A DNA stretch of 64,000 nucleotides from Serratia bockelmannii (GTDB taxonomy: Bacteria; Pseudomonadota; Gammaproteobacteria; Enterobacterales; Enterobacteriaceae), in NCBI RefSeq assembly GCF_008011855.1, contig NZ_VOUX01000033.1, forward strand, positions 620,001-684,000, written 5' to 3'. Under the pieces are notes generated by a model. That model had not been told where the DNA came from. It saw nothing but the letters and a program-made list of their open reading frames with translations, and made no database searches. Each line of letters begins with the position of its first letter. Position 1 is the first letter of the stretch. Below are positions 44,684 to 54,572 of the stretch, in pieces. Made by a program: the position numbers and the translations under genes.

Positions 44684-44921
44684 TATTGTTATTGATTAAC
44701 CTGACTATCCATAAAGCGATTCTCCCGCACGGCACGAAGGCCACACGGATCATCCCCGGTTTTTATGTCCCAAAATGCCTTTCATCAAGGCGGTATCTCT
44801 TGTTATCGGCTACCACGGGCCGACGTCCGTCGGCGGAAGCATAAGCGTAACATGACTGAGATAATTAGTTTACGACAAGGCGGCGAGAATGGGCAGACGG
44901 CGGGGGAATTATCGGAATAGC
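44684..44921 (-). promoter_or_regulatory. Promoter region of the eight-gene lipid operon
   Basis: About 240 bases without a gene. The minus strand carries TTGTCG and, 11-17 bases on, an AT-rich TAATTATCT that could be -35/-10 elements near 44870-44840. The leader to 44683 is long (over 150 bases). No operator palindrome stands out. Confidence 0.4.
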
Positions 44922-44946
44922 GCCGCCGCTGGCGATCGGCGGCGGC
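44922..44946. terminator. GC hairpin downstream of narI
   Basis: Arms GCCGCCGC / GCGGCGGC with a 9-base loop between narI and the lipid operon. No T-run, so terminator function is likely but not certain. Confidence 0.5.
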
Positions 44947-44956
44947 GGGGTCAGGC

Positions 44957-45634
44957 TCAGCGGCGGTTGCGCACCAGCTGATAACGGCGGGTCAGGTACT
45001 CTACCGGCGCACTCCAGATATGCACCAGGCGGCAGAACGGGAACAGCACGAACAGCGTCATGCCCAGCACCATGTGCAGTTTGAAGATAATCGCCACCCC
45101 TTCCAGGTGCGCAGAGGCGCCGGCGTGGAAGGTCACTACCGCCTGCGCCCAGGCCACCAGCTTCATCATTTCGCTGCCGTCCATATGCTGGGCGGAGAAC
45201 GGAATGGTCAGCAGCCCCAGACACACCTGCACCACCAGCAACGTCAGGATCATGATGTCGGCGAAGCTGCTGGTGGCGCGCACCCGTGGGTTGGTCAACC
45301 GGCGCTTCAGCAACAGCGCGCCGCCGATCAGCGTCATCAGGCCGCAGGCGCCGCCGGCGATCATCGCCAGCTTCTGCTTCACGTCGATCGGCAGGAAGGC
45401 CTCATACATCCAGTGCGGCGTCAGCATGCCGAGGAAGTGGCCCGCGAAGATGCCGATAATCCCGATGTGGAACAGGTTGGACGCCAGCCGCATGCCCTTT
45501 TTATCCAGCATCTGGCTGGAGCCGGCGCGCCAGCTGTACTGCCCGTAGTCGTAACGCAACCAGCTGCCGATCAGGAATACCGCGCCGGCCAGATAAGGGT
45601 AGATATCGAAGAAGAACTGATTCAAAAATTGCAT
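44957..45634 (-). CDS. narI: Respiratory nitrate reductase subunit gamma NarI
   Basis: 225-residue membrane cytochrome b, the same length as E. coli NarI, with five helices and two haems. It takes electrons from quinol and passes them to NarH. It begins [20 protein letters not shown] and contains four His candidates for haem ligation ([16 protein letters not shown] in helix 2; [13 protein letters not shown] and FCRLVHIWS in helix 5). The start at 45634 follows GGAC and the narJ stop (45637) by two bases. Last gene of narGHJI. Confidence 0.96.
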   Translation of the reverse strand: MQFLNQFFFDIYPYLAGAVFLIGSWLRYDYGQYSWRAGSSQMLDKKGMRLASNLFHIGIIGIFAGHFLGMLTPHWMYEAFLPIDVKQKLAMIAGGACGLMTLIGGALLLKRRLTNPRVRATSSFADIMILTLLVVQVCLGLLTIPFSAQHMDGSEMMKLVAWAQAVVTFHAGASAHLEGVAIIFKLHMVLGMTLFVLFPFCRLVHIWSAPVEYLTRRYQLVRNRR

Positions 45635-45636
45635 GA

Positions 45637-46359
45637 TTAGCGTCCTTTGGTTCCGGTTAACGCATCCGTCAGATCCAGATACTGTGGCGCCACCGCGCCG
45701 GCGAAGCGCCGCTGGTGCGCCGTCTGCTGGGCGGAGGCGCAGCCCTGTTCGCCGAGAAACTTGACCTGCTCCTCTTCCCACACCGCATCCAGCGCCTGCG
45801 GCGTATCGTCGCGCGCCTCTTGCGCCACCTGGGTCTCCAGCGCCTGGGCCTGCACCTCGCTGCCGGACAGCGCCAGCAGCAGATCGAACAGCACCGCGTA
45901 CGGGCTTTCACGCTGTTGCAAGCGCGCGCCCAGCAGCGCCAGGATCGGCGCGATGTCCTGCAGCCCTTCCCGCGCCTGCGCCGCGCTGCGGCTGGCCAAA
46001 TACTCCAGGTACAGCGGCAGGAAGTCCGGCAGCTCGCGGCTGTCGATCTCCAGCCCGGCGGTGCGGTACTGCGCCATCAGGTCAACCATCGCCTGGCCGC
46101 GATCGCGCGACTCACCGTGCACGTGCTCAAACAGCAGCAGCGAGGTGGCGCGGCCGCGATCGAACAGCTCGCAATAGTCAGCCTGAGCATCCAGCAACGG
46201 GCGCGCGCACAGGCGGCGGATAAACAGAATCAGCTGCGCGCTGTGGTGCAGATCCAGCTCGCTGGCCGGCTCCAGCGCTTCGATCAGCGCCTGCTGATGG
46301 TCAAACAGCACCTGCTCCGGATAATCCAGCAGGCGGGCGATCACTTTCAGGCTGATCAT
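45637..46359 (-). CDS. narJ: Nitrate reductase molybdenum-cofactor assembly chaperone NarJ
   Basis: 240-residue TorD/DmsD-type cytoplasmic chaperone that binds apo-NarG and guides Mo-cofactor insertion and membrane targeting. It is not part of the final enzyme. It starts [19 protein letters not shown] and includes the [16 protein letters not shown] and [14 protein letters not shown] motifs of the family. The ATG overlaps the narH stop (ATGA). Length is close to E. coli NarJ (236). Confidence 0.95.
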   Translation of the reverse strand: MISLKVIARLLDYPEQVLFDHQQALIEALEPASELDLHHSAQLILFIRRLCARPLLDAQADYCELFDRGRATSLLLFEHVHGESRDRGQAMVDLMAQYRTAGLEIDSRELPDFLPLYLEYLASRSAAQAREGLQDIAPILALLGARLQQRESPYAVLFDLLLALSGSEVQAQALETQVAQEARDDTPQALDAVWEEEQVKFLGEQGCASAQQTAHQRRFAGAVAPQYLDLTDALTGTKGR

Positions 46360-47900
46360 GAGGCATCCTCCGGCCGCGCGGTTTTCGCGGTCACGTCGAT
46401 GGCGTCGATACGGCGGCTGTTGAACAGATTGAACTTGCCATCGCTGCCGTGGCAGCCGTCGCCGAAGCTGAAGCCGCACCCCTTGCTTTCCGGGAAGGCT
46501 TCGCGCGCCAGTTCGCGGTGGCTCGACGGCACCACAAAGCGATCTTCATAGTTGGCGATCGCCAGGTAGCGATACATCTCCTGCGCCTGCGCTTCGCTCA
46601 GGCCAACCTGCTCCAGCGCGCTGGTGTCCACCACGCCGTCGACGGTTTCCGCCCGTTTGTAGTGGCGCATCGCCAGCATGCGCTTCAGCGCCAGCAGTAC
46701 CGGTTCGGTATCGCCGGCGGTCAGCAGATTCGCCAGATACTGCACCGGAATGCGCAGGCTCTCGACGTCCGGCAATACGCCGTTGTGCGCCAGCTCGCCG
46801 GCGTCGGCGGCGGACTGAATCGGCGACAACGGCGGCACGTACCACACCATCGGCAGCGTGCGGTATTCCGGGTGCAGCGGCAGCGCCAGCTTCCAGTCCA
46901 TCGCCATTTTGTACACCGGCGACTGCTGGGCGGCTTCAATGACGCCCTGCGGCACGCCGTCCGCCAGCGCCTGAGCAATCACCTTAGGATCATGCGGATC
47001 GAGGAAGATATCGAGCTGGCTCTGATACAGATCTTTGTCGTTCTCCACCGCCGCCGCCTGCTCGATGCGATCGGCGTCGTACAGCAGCACGCCGAGATAG
47101 CGGATGCGGCCCACGCAGGTCTCCGAACAGACCGTCGGCTGCCCGGCTTCGATACGCGGGTAACAGAAGATGCACTTCTCGGACTTGCCGCTTTTCCAGT
47201 TGAAATAGATTTTCTTGTACGGGCAGCCGGTCAGGCACATGCGCCAGCCGCGGCACTTGTCCTGGTCGATCAGCACGATGCCGTCTTCGCCGCGTTTGTA
47301 GATCGCCCCGCTCGGGCAGGTGGCGACGCAGGCCGGGTTGAGGCAGTGCTCGCACAGGCGCGGCAGGTACATCATGAAGGTGTTTTCGAACTGGCCGTAC
47401 ATCGCCTTCTGCAGGTTATCGAAGTTCTTGTCCTGCGAGCGTTTTTCGAATTCCCCGCCGAGGATCTCCTCCCAGTTCGGGCCGCTTTCGATTTTGTTCA
47501 TGCGCTGGCCGGTAATCAGCGAGCGCGGGCGGGCCACCGGCTGGTGTTTGCCCTGTTTGGCGGTGTGCAGATGCTGGTAGTCGTAATCGAACGGCTCGTA
47601 GTAGTCGTCCAGCGCCGGCACGTCCGGGTTGGCGAAGATTTTCGCCAACACGCCGACGCGGCTGCCCATGCGCGGCTCCAGCTTGCCGTTGATTTTACGG
47701 ATCCAGCCGCCCTTCCATTTTTCCTGATCTTCCCAGGCGTGCGGATACCCGACGCCAGGCTTGCTTTCCACGTTGTTGAACCAGGCGTATTCCATACCTT
47801 CACGGCTGGTCCAGACGTTTTTGCAGGTGACTGAACAGGTGTGGCAACCGATGCACTTGTCCAGATTCAGCACCATGCCGACTTGCGAACGAATTTTCAT
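46356..47900 (-). CDS. narH: Respiratory nitrate reductase subunit beta NarH
   Basis: 514-residue iron-sulfur subunit carrying electrons from NarI to NarG. Four Cys groups are visible: CIGCHTCSVTC, CEHCLNPACVATC, CRGWRMCLTGC with Trp in place of one Cys (the 3Fe-4S cluster), and CIFCYPRIEAGQPTVCSETC. Start MKIRSQVGMVLNLDKC. Cytoplasmic face of the membrane complex. ATGA overlap with narG and narJ shows a translationally coupled operon. Confidence 0.96.
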   Translation of the reverse strand: MKIRSQVGMVLNLDKCIGCHTCSVTCKNVWTSREGMEYAWFNNVESKPGVGYPHAWEDQEKWKGGWIRKINGKLEPRMGSRVGVLAKIFANPDVPALDDYYEPFDYDYQHLHTAKQGKHQPVARPRSLITGQRMNKIESGPNWEEILGGEFEKRSQDKNFDNLQKAMYGQFENTFMMYLPRLCEHCLNPACVATCPSGAIYKRGEDGIVLIDQDKCRGWRMCLTGCPYKKIYFNWKSGKSEKCIFCYPRIEAGQPTVCSETCVGRIRYLGVLLYDADRIEQAAAVENDKDLYQSQLDIFLDPHDPKVIAQALADGVPQGVIEAAQQSPVYKMAMDWKLALPLHPEYRTLPMVWYVPPLSPIQSAADAGELAHNGVLPDVESLRIPVQYLANLLTAGDTEPVLLALKRMLAMRHYKRAETVDGVVDTSALEQVGLSEAQAQEMYRYLAIANYEDRFVVPSSHRELAREAFPESKGCGFSFGDGCHGSDGKFNLFNSRRIDAIDVTAKTARPEDAS

Positions 47901-50900
47901 TTGCTGTTCTCCTGCTGACTGCCCTGCGCGTAGTCGTTGCCTTCGTCGTCCAACCAATCAATGCGGTTCATCTTGCGCACCACCACGAACTCGTCGCGGT
48001 TGGAGCCGACGGTGCCGTAGTAGTTGAAGCCGTAGGCCAACTGCGCATAGCCGCCGATCATGTGGGTCGGCTTCGGACAGGCGCGGGTCACCGAGTTGTG
48101 GATGCCGCCGCGTTGGCTGGTGATCTCCGAGCCCGGCAGGTTCACGATGCGCTCCTGCGCGTGGTACATCATGGTCATGCCGGCCGGGATACGCTGGCTG
48201 ACCACCGCGCGCGCCGTCAGCGCGCCGTTGGCGTTGAAGGCCTCGATCCAATCGTTGTCCGCGATGCCCAGATCTTTGGCGTCGTCTTCGCTCAGCCAGA
48301 CGATCGGGCCGCCGCGCGACAGCGTCAGCATCAACAGGTTGTCGCTGTAGGTGGAGTGAATGCCCCACTTCTGGTGCGGCGTCAGGAAGTTCAGCGCCTT
48401 CTCCTTGTTGCCGTTCGGCTTGCTGTTCAGCAGCGGCTGCGCGGCACGGGTGTCGATCGGCGGCCGGTATACCAGCAGGCTTTCACCGAAGGCGCGCATC
48501 CACTCATGGTCCTGATACAGCTGTTGACGGCCGCTGAGGGTGCGCCACGGGATCAACTCGTGCACGTTGGTGTAGCAGGCGTTATAGGAAACATGTTCAT
48601 CCTCCAGACCGGACCAGGTCGGGCTGGAGATAATTTTGCGCGGCTGCGCCTGAATGTCGCGGAAGCGAATTTTCTCGTCTTCCTTGTTCAGCGCCAGATG
48701 CCGGTGATCGCGGCCGGTGACGTTGCTCAGGGCCTCCCAGGCTTTTACCGCCACCTGGCCGTTGGTTTCCGGCGCCAGCGACAGGATCACTTCCGCCGCG
48801 TCAATCGCGCTCTCGATCTTCGGCCGCCCTACCGCCGGGCCGTCGGCCTTGACGTAGTTAAGCTGCTTGAGGAAGTCGACCTCGGTTTGGGTGTTCCAAC
48901 TGATGCCCTTGCCGCCGTTGCCCAGTTTGTCCAGCAGCGGCCCCAGCGAGGTGAAGCGCTCGTAGGTAGCGGGATAATCGCGCTCTACCGCGATGATGTG
49001 CGGCGCGGTTTTGCCGGGGATCAGATCGCATTCGCCTTTCTTCCAGTCCTGCACGCCGTAAGGCTGCGCCAGCTCGGCGGCGGAGTCGTGCTGGATAGGC
49101 AAGGTCACCACGTCGGTTTCCTGGCCCAGATGGCCGACGCACACTTCGGAGAAGGCCTTGGCGATGCCCTTGTAAATCTCCCAGTCGCTCTTCGAATCCC
49201 AGGCCGGATCGACCGCCGCCGACAGCGGATGGATGAACGGGTGCATGTCGGAGGTGTTCATATCGTCTTTTTCGTACCAGGTGGCGGTCGGCAGCACCAC
49301 GTCAGAGTACAGGCAGGTGCTCGACATACGGAAATCGAGCGTCACCACCAGATCCAGCTTGCCTTCGCCGCCCTGCTCGCGCCACTCCACTTCCTGTGGC
49401 TTCACGCCGCCCTGCTGGCCGAGATCTTTCCCCTGGATGCCGTTTTCGGTGCCCAACAGGTATTTGAGCATGTACTCATGGCCCTTGCCGGAAGACCCCA
49501 GCAGGTTGGAGCGCCAGACGAACAGGTTGCGCGGGAAGTTCTGCGGATTGTCCGGCTGCTCGGCGGCGAAGCCCAGCGTGCCGTTTTTCAGGCCGTCGAC
49601 GGTGAACTCGACCGGTGACTGGCCGGCGGCGCGGGCCTGCTCCGCCAGGCGCAACGGATTGGTGCCCAGCTGCGGCGCCGACGGCAGCCAGCCCATGCGC
49701 TCGGCGCGCACGTTGAAGTCGATCAGGCTGCCGCCGAAGCGCGACTTGTCCGCCAGCGGCGACAGCAACTCGTCGGTGCCGACAGTTTCATAGCGCCATT
49801 GGCTGGAATGGTTGTAGAAGAACGAGGTGCTGTTCATGTGGCGCGGCGGGCGCTGCCAGTCGAGGCCAAACGCCAGCGGCAGCCAGCCGGTTTGCGGCCG
49901 CAGTTTTTCCTGGCCGACGTAGTGCGCCCAGCCGCCGCCGCTCTGGCCGACGCAGCCGCAGAAGATCAGCATATTGATCAGGCCGCGGTAGGTCATGTCC
50001 ATGTGATACCAGTGGTTGACGCCGGCGCCGACGATGATCATCGAACGGCCGTGGGTCTTCTCGGCGTTTTCCGCGAACTCGCGGGCAATGCGGATGATGT
50101 TGTGACGCGACACGCCGGTGATCTGTTCGGCCCAGGCCGGGCTGTAGGCCTTGACCTCGTCATAGTCGGCGGCGCAGTTGGCGTCGTCCAGCCCGCGTTC
50201 CAGGCCGTAATTGGCCAGCGTCAGGTCATACACGCTGGTCACCAGCGCTTCGCTGCCGTCCGCCAGCCGCAGGCGTTTCACCGGCAGCTTGTGCAGCAGG
50301 ATCTCGTCCAGTGCCACGCTGTTGAAATGCTCGCTGTCGGCTCCGCCGAAGTACGGGAAGCCCACCTCGGCGACGTCGTCATGCATGCCCAACAGGCTGA
50401 GCTGCAGCTCGACTTCCTGTTGCGATTTGCCCTCGCGCTGTTCCAGGTTCCACTTGCCCTTCTCGCCCCAGCGGAAACCGATGGAACCCTGCGGCGCCAC
50501 CAGATCGCCGCTGTGGCTGTCGATGGCGACGGTTTTCCACTCGGGGTTGTTTTCCTGGCCCAATCCGTCCACCAGATCGGCGGCGCGCAGCAGGCGGCCG
50601 GCGGCGTAGTGGCCGCCTTCACGCGGCTCCAGCAGCACCAGCATCGGCATGTCGGTATAGCGGCGTACATAGTCGCGGAAGTAGCCAACTTCGCGGTCGA
50701 GATGGAACTCTTTCAGCATTACGTGGCCCATCGCCAGCGCCATCGCGCTGTCGGTGCCCTGCTTCGGATTCAGCCAGTGGTCGCACAGCTTGGCGACTTC
50801 GGCATAGTCCGGCGTCACCGCCACGGTTTTGGTGCCCTTGTAACGCACTTCGGTAAAGAAGTGGGCGTCCGGGGTACGCGTCTGCGGCACGTTGGAGCCC

Positions 50901-51658
50901 CAGGCGATAATGTAGGAGGAGTTGTACCAGTCGGCGGATTCCGGCACGTCGGTCTGCTCGCCCCAGGTCATCGGCGAGGCCGGCGGCAGATCGCAGTACC
51001 AATCGTAGAAGCTCAGGCAGGCGCCGCCGATCAGCGACAGGTAGCGGGCGCCGGCGGCGTAGGACACCATCGACATCGCCGGGATCGGCGAGAAGCCGAT
51101 AATGCGGTCCGGGCCGAAGGTTTTGGCGGTATAGACGTTGGCGGCGGCGATCAGTTCATTGACCTCTTGCCAGCTGGAGCGGACGAAACCGCCGCGGCCG
51201 CGCGCCACCTTGTAGCTTTTGGCTTTTTCCGCATCGCCGACGATAGAGCCCCAGGCCGCGACCGGATCGCTGTGCTGCGCTTTCGCTTCGCGCCACAGTT
51301 TGAGCAGACGCTTGCGCATCAGCGGATATTTCAGCCGGTTGGCGCTGTACAGGTACCAGGAGTAGCTGGCGCCGCGCGGGCAGCCGCGCGGTTCATGGTT
51401 AGGCAGATCGGGACGGGTGCGTGGATAATCGGTTTGCTGGGTTTCCCAGGTCACCAGACCATTCTTCACATAGATCTTCCAACTGCAGGAACCGGTGCAG
51501 TTCACGCCGTGGGTGGAACGCACCACTTTGTCGTGCTGCCAACGGCTGCGGTAGCCGTCTTCCCAGTCGCGGTTGGTGTTCAAGGTCTGGCCGTGATCGC
51601 CAGAAAAAGGCTCCGCCAACTGCTTGAAATAGCGGAAACGGTCTAAAAATTTGCTCAT
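47897..51658 (-). CDS. narG: Respiratory nitrate reductase subunit alpha NarG
   Basis: 1253-residue catalytic subunit that reduces nitrate to nitrite at a Mo-bisMGD centre while the complex generates proton motive force. The N-terminal FS0 cluster site is STHGVNCTGSCSW with the Cys of RGCPRG. The Mo-ligand Asp region is DWYNSSYIIAWGSN. TPDYAEVAKLCDHWL, MGHVMLK and later PTATWYEKDDMNTSDMHPF are typical of NarG. Length is near E. coli NarG (1247). First gene of the operon, under an FNR box. narK and narXL are not in the window. Confidence 0.97.
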   Translation of the reverse strand: MSKFLDRFRYFKQLAEPFSGDHGQTLNTNRDWEDGYRSRWQHDKVVRSTHGVNCTGSCSWKIYVKNGLVTWETQQTDYPRTRPDLPNHEPRGCPRGASYSWYLYSANRLKYPLMRKRLLKLWREAKAQHSDPVAAWGSIVGDAEKAKSYKVARGRGGFVRSSWQEVNELIAAANVYTAKTFGPDRIIGFSPIPAMSMVSYAAGARYLSLIGGACLSFYDWYCDLPPASPMTWGEQTDVPESADWYNSSYIIAWGSNVPQTRTPDAHFFTEVRYKGTKTVAVTPDYAEVAKLCDHWLNPKQGTDSAMALAMGHVMLKEFHLDREVGYFRDYVRRYTDMPMLVLLEPREGGHYAAGRLLRAADLVDGLGQENNPEWKTVAIDSHSGDLVAPQGSIGFRWGEKGKWNLEQREGKSQQEVELQLSLLGMHDDVAEVGFPYFGGADSEHFNSVALDEILLHKLPVKRLRLADGSEALVTSVYDLTLANYGLERGLDDANCAADYDEVKAYSPAWAEQITGVSRHNIIRIAREFAENAEKTHGRSMIIVGAGVNHWYHMDMTYRGLINMLIFCGCVGQSGGGWAHYVGQEKLRPQTGWLPLAFGLDWQRPPRHMNSTSFFYNHSSQWRYETVGTDELLSPLADKSRFGGSLIDFNVRAERMGWLPSAPQLGTNPLRLAEQARAAGQSPVEFTVDGLKNGTLGFAAEQPDNPQNFPRNLFVWRSNLLGSSGKGHEYMLKYLLGTENGIQGKDLGQQGGVKPQEVEWREQGGEGKLDLVVTLDFRMSSTCLYSDVVLPTATWYEKDDMNTSDMHPFIHPLSAAVDPAWDSKSDWEIYKGIAKAFSEVCVGHLGQETDVVTLPIQHDSAAELAQPYGVQDWKKGECDLIPGKTAPHIIAVERDYPATYERFTSLGPLLDKLGNGGKGISWNTQTEVDFLKQLNYVKADGPAVGRPKIESAIDAAEVILSLAPETNGQVAVKAWEALSNVTGRDHRHLALNKEDEKIRFRDIQAQPRKIISSPTWSGLEDEHVSYNACYTNVHELIPWRTLSGRQQLYQDHEWMRAFGESLLVYRPPIDTRAAQPLLNSKPNGNKEKALNFLTPHQKWGIHSTYSDNLLMLTLSRGGPIVWLSEDDAKDLGIADNDWIEAFNANGALTARAVVSQRIPAGMTMMYHAQERIVNLPGSEITSQRGGIHNSVTRACPKPTHMIGGYAQLAYGFNYYGTVGSNRDEFVVVRKMNRIDWLDDEGNDYAQGSQQENSK

Positions 51659-51950
51659 CCGGAATGCTCCTGAAGGCTCTTGTCGTTATAAGAAGACATG
51701 CTCAATCTGCCGCCAGCCTACTGACGGCCAACCGGCGGCAAATTGATTGCGATCAAGAGAAAGCGGGAGGCGACGCGCGCATCGGGGATGAAATACCACC
51801 AAAGTATAGGTGCGAGAATTAACTTTAATTAATTGAATTTGAATGAATAAACCAGGAATTCATGACAGAGACTGACGGGCGAGGGGCAAGGTGGGGTATT
51901 TGGGGGTAGGACGCGGGAGAAACCTCCCGCGTGATGCTAACTCGTCGCTT
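51659..51950 (-). promoter_or_regulatory. narG promoter region
   Basis: 292 bases between narG and the CBM/glycosidase gene. It holds the FNR box listed separately and an AT-rich stretch (51800-51860) that could bind IHF. I could not find convincing NarL heptamers. Confidence 0.6.
51743..51756. promoter_or_regulatory. FNR box upstream of narG
   Basis: TTGATTGCGATCAA, a perfect match to TTGAT-N4-ATCAA. It lies about 90 bases before the narG start and would sit near -41.5 of a transcript beginning around 51708, as expected for anaerobic activation. Confidence 0.88.
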
Positions 51951-53819
51951 TCAGCGTTGAAGCCACAGCGTCGCGGTGCCCACGGCGGGCAACGCCAGCT
52001 TGACCTCCGTGCCCTCTCCCTGCTGCCGCCAGCCCGCCGGAAGGCGCAAGCGGGTGCTTCCCTCTCGATAGTAGGGGTTGGCTACCAGCAGCAAGGCGCG
52101 ATCGCCCAGAATAAACATCCGCGCCGGCATTTGCGGGTCGCTTCCCGCCAGCGGCGTCGATTTTCCCGTCAGCAGATAAGGGGTGAAAGCGGCAATTTGC
52201 TGCGACACGGCAGCCACGCCACGCCAGGTGGCGTCAAACTCCCGTTGGTCGAAGCGGTCGGTTTTACGCTTGTAAAACAGATCGGTATAAGAATAAAACA
52301 ACAGCCCCTTAGCGCCGCCGATCAGCGCCTGCCAGGCCTGGTTGCGGATTTCCGCCTCTGACGGCGGATGTGGCTTGCGGCGGGCGTCATAAGCGGCGTG
52401 ATCCATGATTTGCATCACCACCCAGGCCCCGCGTGCCTGGCGGGCGGCCTGCACCGTCAGTTCGGTATAACGCGTAGTGCGCGTCAGATCGCGATCGTTC
52501 CCCACCGGGTAAGGGTCGGTCGCCAAAATGTCGCTGCTGTTAAAGTAGGCGTCCAACTCCCCGGTTTTGTTCAACACCTGGAAGGTGGGGTGATCGCCGT
52601 CAAGCCGCTTTATTTGCAGGTTTTTTTCCTCGATCTTATCGAGATATTCCGGCCCCAGTTCATCGTTGATGTACCAGGCGAGCAGGTTGGGCTGAGAGCG
52701 CAAGCGCTGCACGTACCAGGCCGTCATCGCCGCGTAGCCGCCACCGCGCACGGCCGGCGCGAAACGGCTGCCGCGGTACTGATCTTTGACGGAGTAAATG
52801 ACCAGCAGCCCGCGCTTGCGTGCGTTGCGGAAAAAGGCGTAAGGATCTTTCTTTTCCCCATAATCATAGTTCAGCACCGTGTTGAATCCCGCCGAGGCGA
52901 TGCGCGCCAAATGTTCATCGGTAGCCACGTTGGCGTAAATGCCCAACGGGAAAAGCCGTTGACCATCGCGCAGGGTAAAGCCTTTGCTGTCGATCGCCAC
53001 TTTGGCCGCAGGCTGGCCAACGCGAAAAGACAGCTCGCTGCCCTGTGCCGGCTGGGATTGCTGACCGGTGACCTGCTGACGCAGGCGGTACTCTCCCTGG
53101 GCCAGGCCGGTCGGCAGTGGGTATTCGATACGGCGCTGCCCTTCAACTTGATAACGGTCGCGACTACGGTGAACAACCTGCCCCTCGGCATTAAGCAATT
53201 CGCTATCGACCTGCAAATGCTGCGGCTGCGCAGTGACTATCAGCGTGTCGACCTTTCCCTGCGCCGACGCGCCGAGCTGATACAATGCCGGCTTAGGCGC
53301 TCGAGTACACGCATAGGCGTCGTCAAACCAGACGGTACCGGTGCTCCCCTTACGCAGGTAAACGCCAAAAGTGATTCGCGCCGCCTGCGGCGGCACGGTA
53401 TAGCTGGCGTTCACCTGCCGCCAACCGCTGTCGCCGGTCACGCCAGCCGGATAGCTGCCTTCCAGAAAGCGCCCCTGCGCATCAAAGCTTTGCAGATAAA
53501 CCCCGGCGCCGCCGTCGCGGCTTTGCCCGCGTACGCCGCGGGTCTTGAGCCAGACGCCGAAATCGATCGTCTGCCCGGGTACAACCTGCAGCGCCTGGTT
53601 GAAGGTACGGTACTGCGCTGCATCTGCATTGTCATAACGCAAACTGCCACGGCCGCTGTGCGTATCGCCGTCGCCCTGTGCGCCCTGCGCGCGCCAGCCG
53701 CTGAGCCCCTGCTCAAAGCCGGGGTTGGCCAACAGATTGGGTTGGCAGCTCTGCGCCAGAGCCGAAGCGCTCCACAAGGCGCAACAGCCCAGAGCCACCC
53801 TCTGATACATTCCCCTCAT
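51951..53819 (-). CDS. Secreted CBM plus glycoside-hydrolase-like protein
   Basis: 622-residue exported protein. A signal peptide (MRGMYQRVALGCCALWSASALAQ) precedes a beta-sandwich module (residues about 25-185, NLLANPGFEQGLSGWRAQG, VWFDDAYAC) of the CBM4/9-like type. After a linker region comes a predicted TIM-barrel domain with QRLFPLGIYANVATDEHL, LAWYINDELGPEYL (NDE, candidate acid/base Glu) and GAKGLLFYSYTDLFY. It may cleave or modify the exopolysaccharide. It is the last gene of the capsule cluster, two bases after the GT2 gene, with AGGAAG before the ATG. Enzyme class is inferred. Confidence 0.72.
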   Translation of the reverse strand: MRGMYQRVALGCCALWSASALAQSCQPNLLANPGFEQGLSGWRAQGAQGDGDTHSGRGSLRYDNADAAQYRTFNQALQVVPGQTIDFGVWLKTRGVRGQSRDGGAGVYLQSFDAQGRFLEGSYPAGVTGDSGWRQVNASYTVPPQAARITFGVYLRKGSTGTVWFDDAYACTRAPKPALYQLGASAQGKVDTLIVTAQPQHLQVDSELLNAEGQVVHRSRDRYQVEGQRRIEYPLPTGLAQGEYRLRQQVTGQQSQPAQGSELSFRVGQPAAKVAIDSKGFTLRDGQRLFPLGIYANVATDEHLARIASAGFNTVLNYDYGEKKDPYAFFRNARKRGLLVIYSVKDQYRGSRFAPAVRGGGYAAMTAWYVQRLRSQPNLLAWYINDELGPEYLDKIEEKNLQIKRLDGDHPTFQVLNKTGELDAYFNSSDILATDPYPVGNDRDLTRTTRYTELTVQAARQARGAWVVMQIMDHAAYDARRKPHPPSEAEIRNQAWQALIGGAKGLLFYSYTDLFYKRKTDRFDQREFDATWRGVAAVSQQIAAFTPYLLTGKSTPLAGSDPQMPARMFILGDRALLLVANPYYREGSTRLRLPAGWRQQGEGTEVKLALPAVGTATLWLQR

Positions 53820-53821
53820 GG

Positions 53822-54565
53822 TCACTTCCTTTTCACCACGGCATTGAACAGATAGGTGGCGAACAGATAGCAGGATTTCTGGTAAGACAGCCCCAAATGC
53901 TGACGGTAAATCCGCCATTGCCAGTCCGCGGCGCGGATTTTGTTGCCCGACAGCGAATGGGTAGACAATCGGTAACAGGCCAGCGGTTCGGGAATGCAGT
54001 AGGCCAGGCCGTTACGCGCCTTCTGCAGCACCGCCAGCCACATCAAATAGTCCTCATGGCCCACTTTTTGCTGATACACCTTACCGATGCGCTTCTGGTT
54101 GTAGATGCCGGTGAGATTGCCAATCCAGTTGCTTTTCAACATATCCTGATAGCCAATAAGCTCATCCGCACCACGGGTGTTTTTGATCAATTTCAGGTCG
54201 TCTTCGAAGGTGTAATAATGGGAGCACACCACGTCGTAGCGGCGGGTTTGCAAAATGCTCGCCTGGCGCGACAGCTTGTTGGGCAGCCATACGTCATCAC
54301 TGTCGCAGAAGGCGATATAGTCGCCTTTCGCCGCCTCAATGCCGATGTTGCGCGTTTCCGCCACGCCCTGGTTATGCTCATTACGGATATAGGTGAGGCG
54401 ATCGTGGATGAACGGCCGTACCACCTCGGCAGTATCGTCGGTAGACGCATCATCGATCACATACAGGTGATAATCGGTAAATCGCTGATTCAGCACGCCT
54501 AGAATCGACTCTTTAATAGAGTTCGCAGCATTGTAGGCCGGCATTATCACGGATATCTTTTCCAT
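53822..54565 (-). CDS. Family 2 glycosyltransferase
   Basis: 247-residue GT-A fold enzyme that adds a sugar to the growing repeat unit on the cytoplasmic face. It has SVIMPAYNAANSIKESI, VIDDASTDDTAE (nucleotide-binding Asp), ETRNIGIEAAKGDYIAF and the metal-binding DSDD motif (FCDSDDVW), then GHEDYLMWLAVL as the catalytic-base region. The tail FATYLFNAVVKRK is basic. Donor and acceptor cannot be inferred. Seven bases after the upstream GT4 gene. Confidence 0.87.
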   Translation of the reverse strand: MEKISVIMPAYNAANSIKESILGVLNQRFTDYHLYVIDDASTDDTAEVVRPFIHDRLTYIRNEHNQGVAETRNIGIEAAKGDYIAFCDSDDVWLPNKLSRQASILQTRRYDVVCSHYYTFEDDLKLIKNTRGADELIGYQDMLKSNWIGNLTGIYNQKRIGKVYQQKVGHEDYLMWLAVLQKARNGLAYCIPEPLACYRLSTHSLSGNKIRAADWQWRIYRQHLGLSYQKSCYLFATYLFNAVVKRK

Positions 54566-54572
54566 TCTGTCC

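Noticed and set aside
49799..51646. Long plus-strand reading frame opposite narG (about 615 codons)
   Set aside because: It lies on the complementary strand of a well-supported gene and its composition (Val, Gly, His, Arg, Gln rich) is that of a GC-rich shadow. No domain is recognisable.
51780..51860. NarL heptamers upstream of narG
   Set aside because: Candidate TAC-like heptamers do not match the consensus well enough to report.
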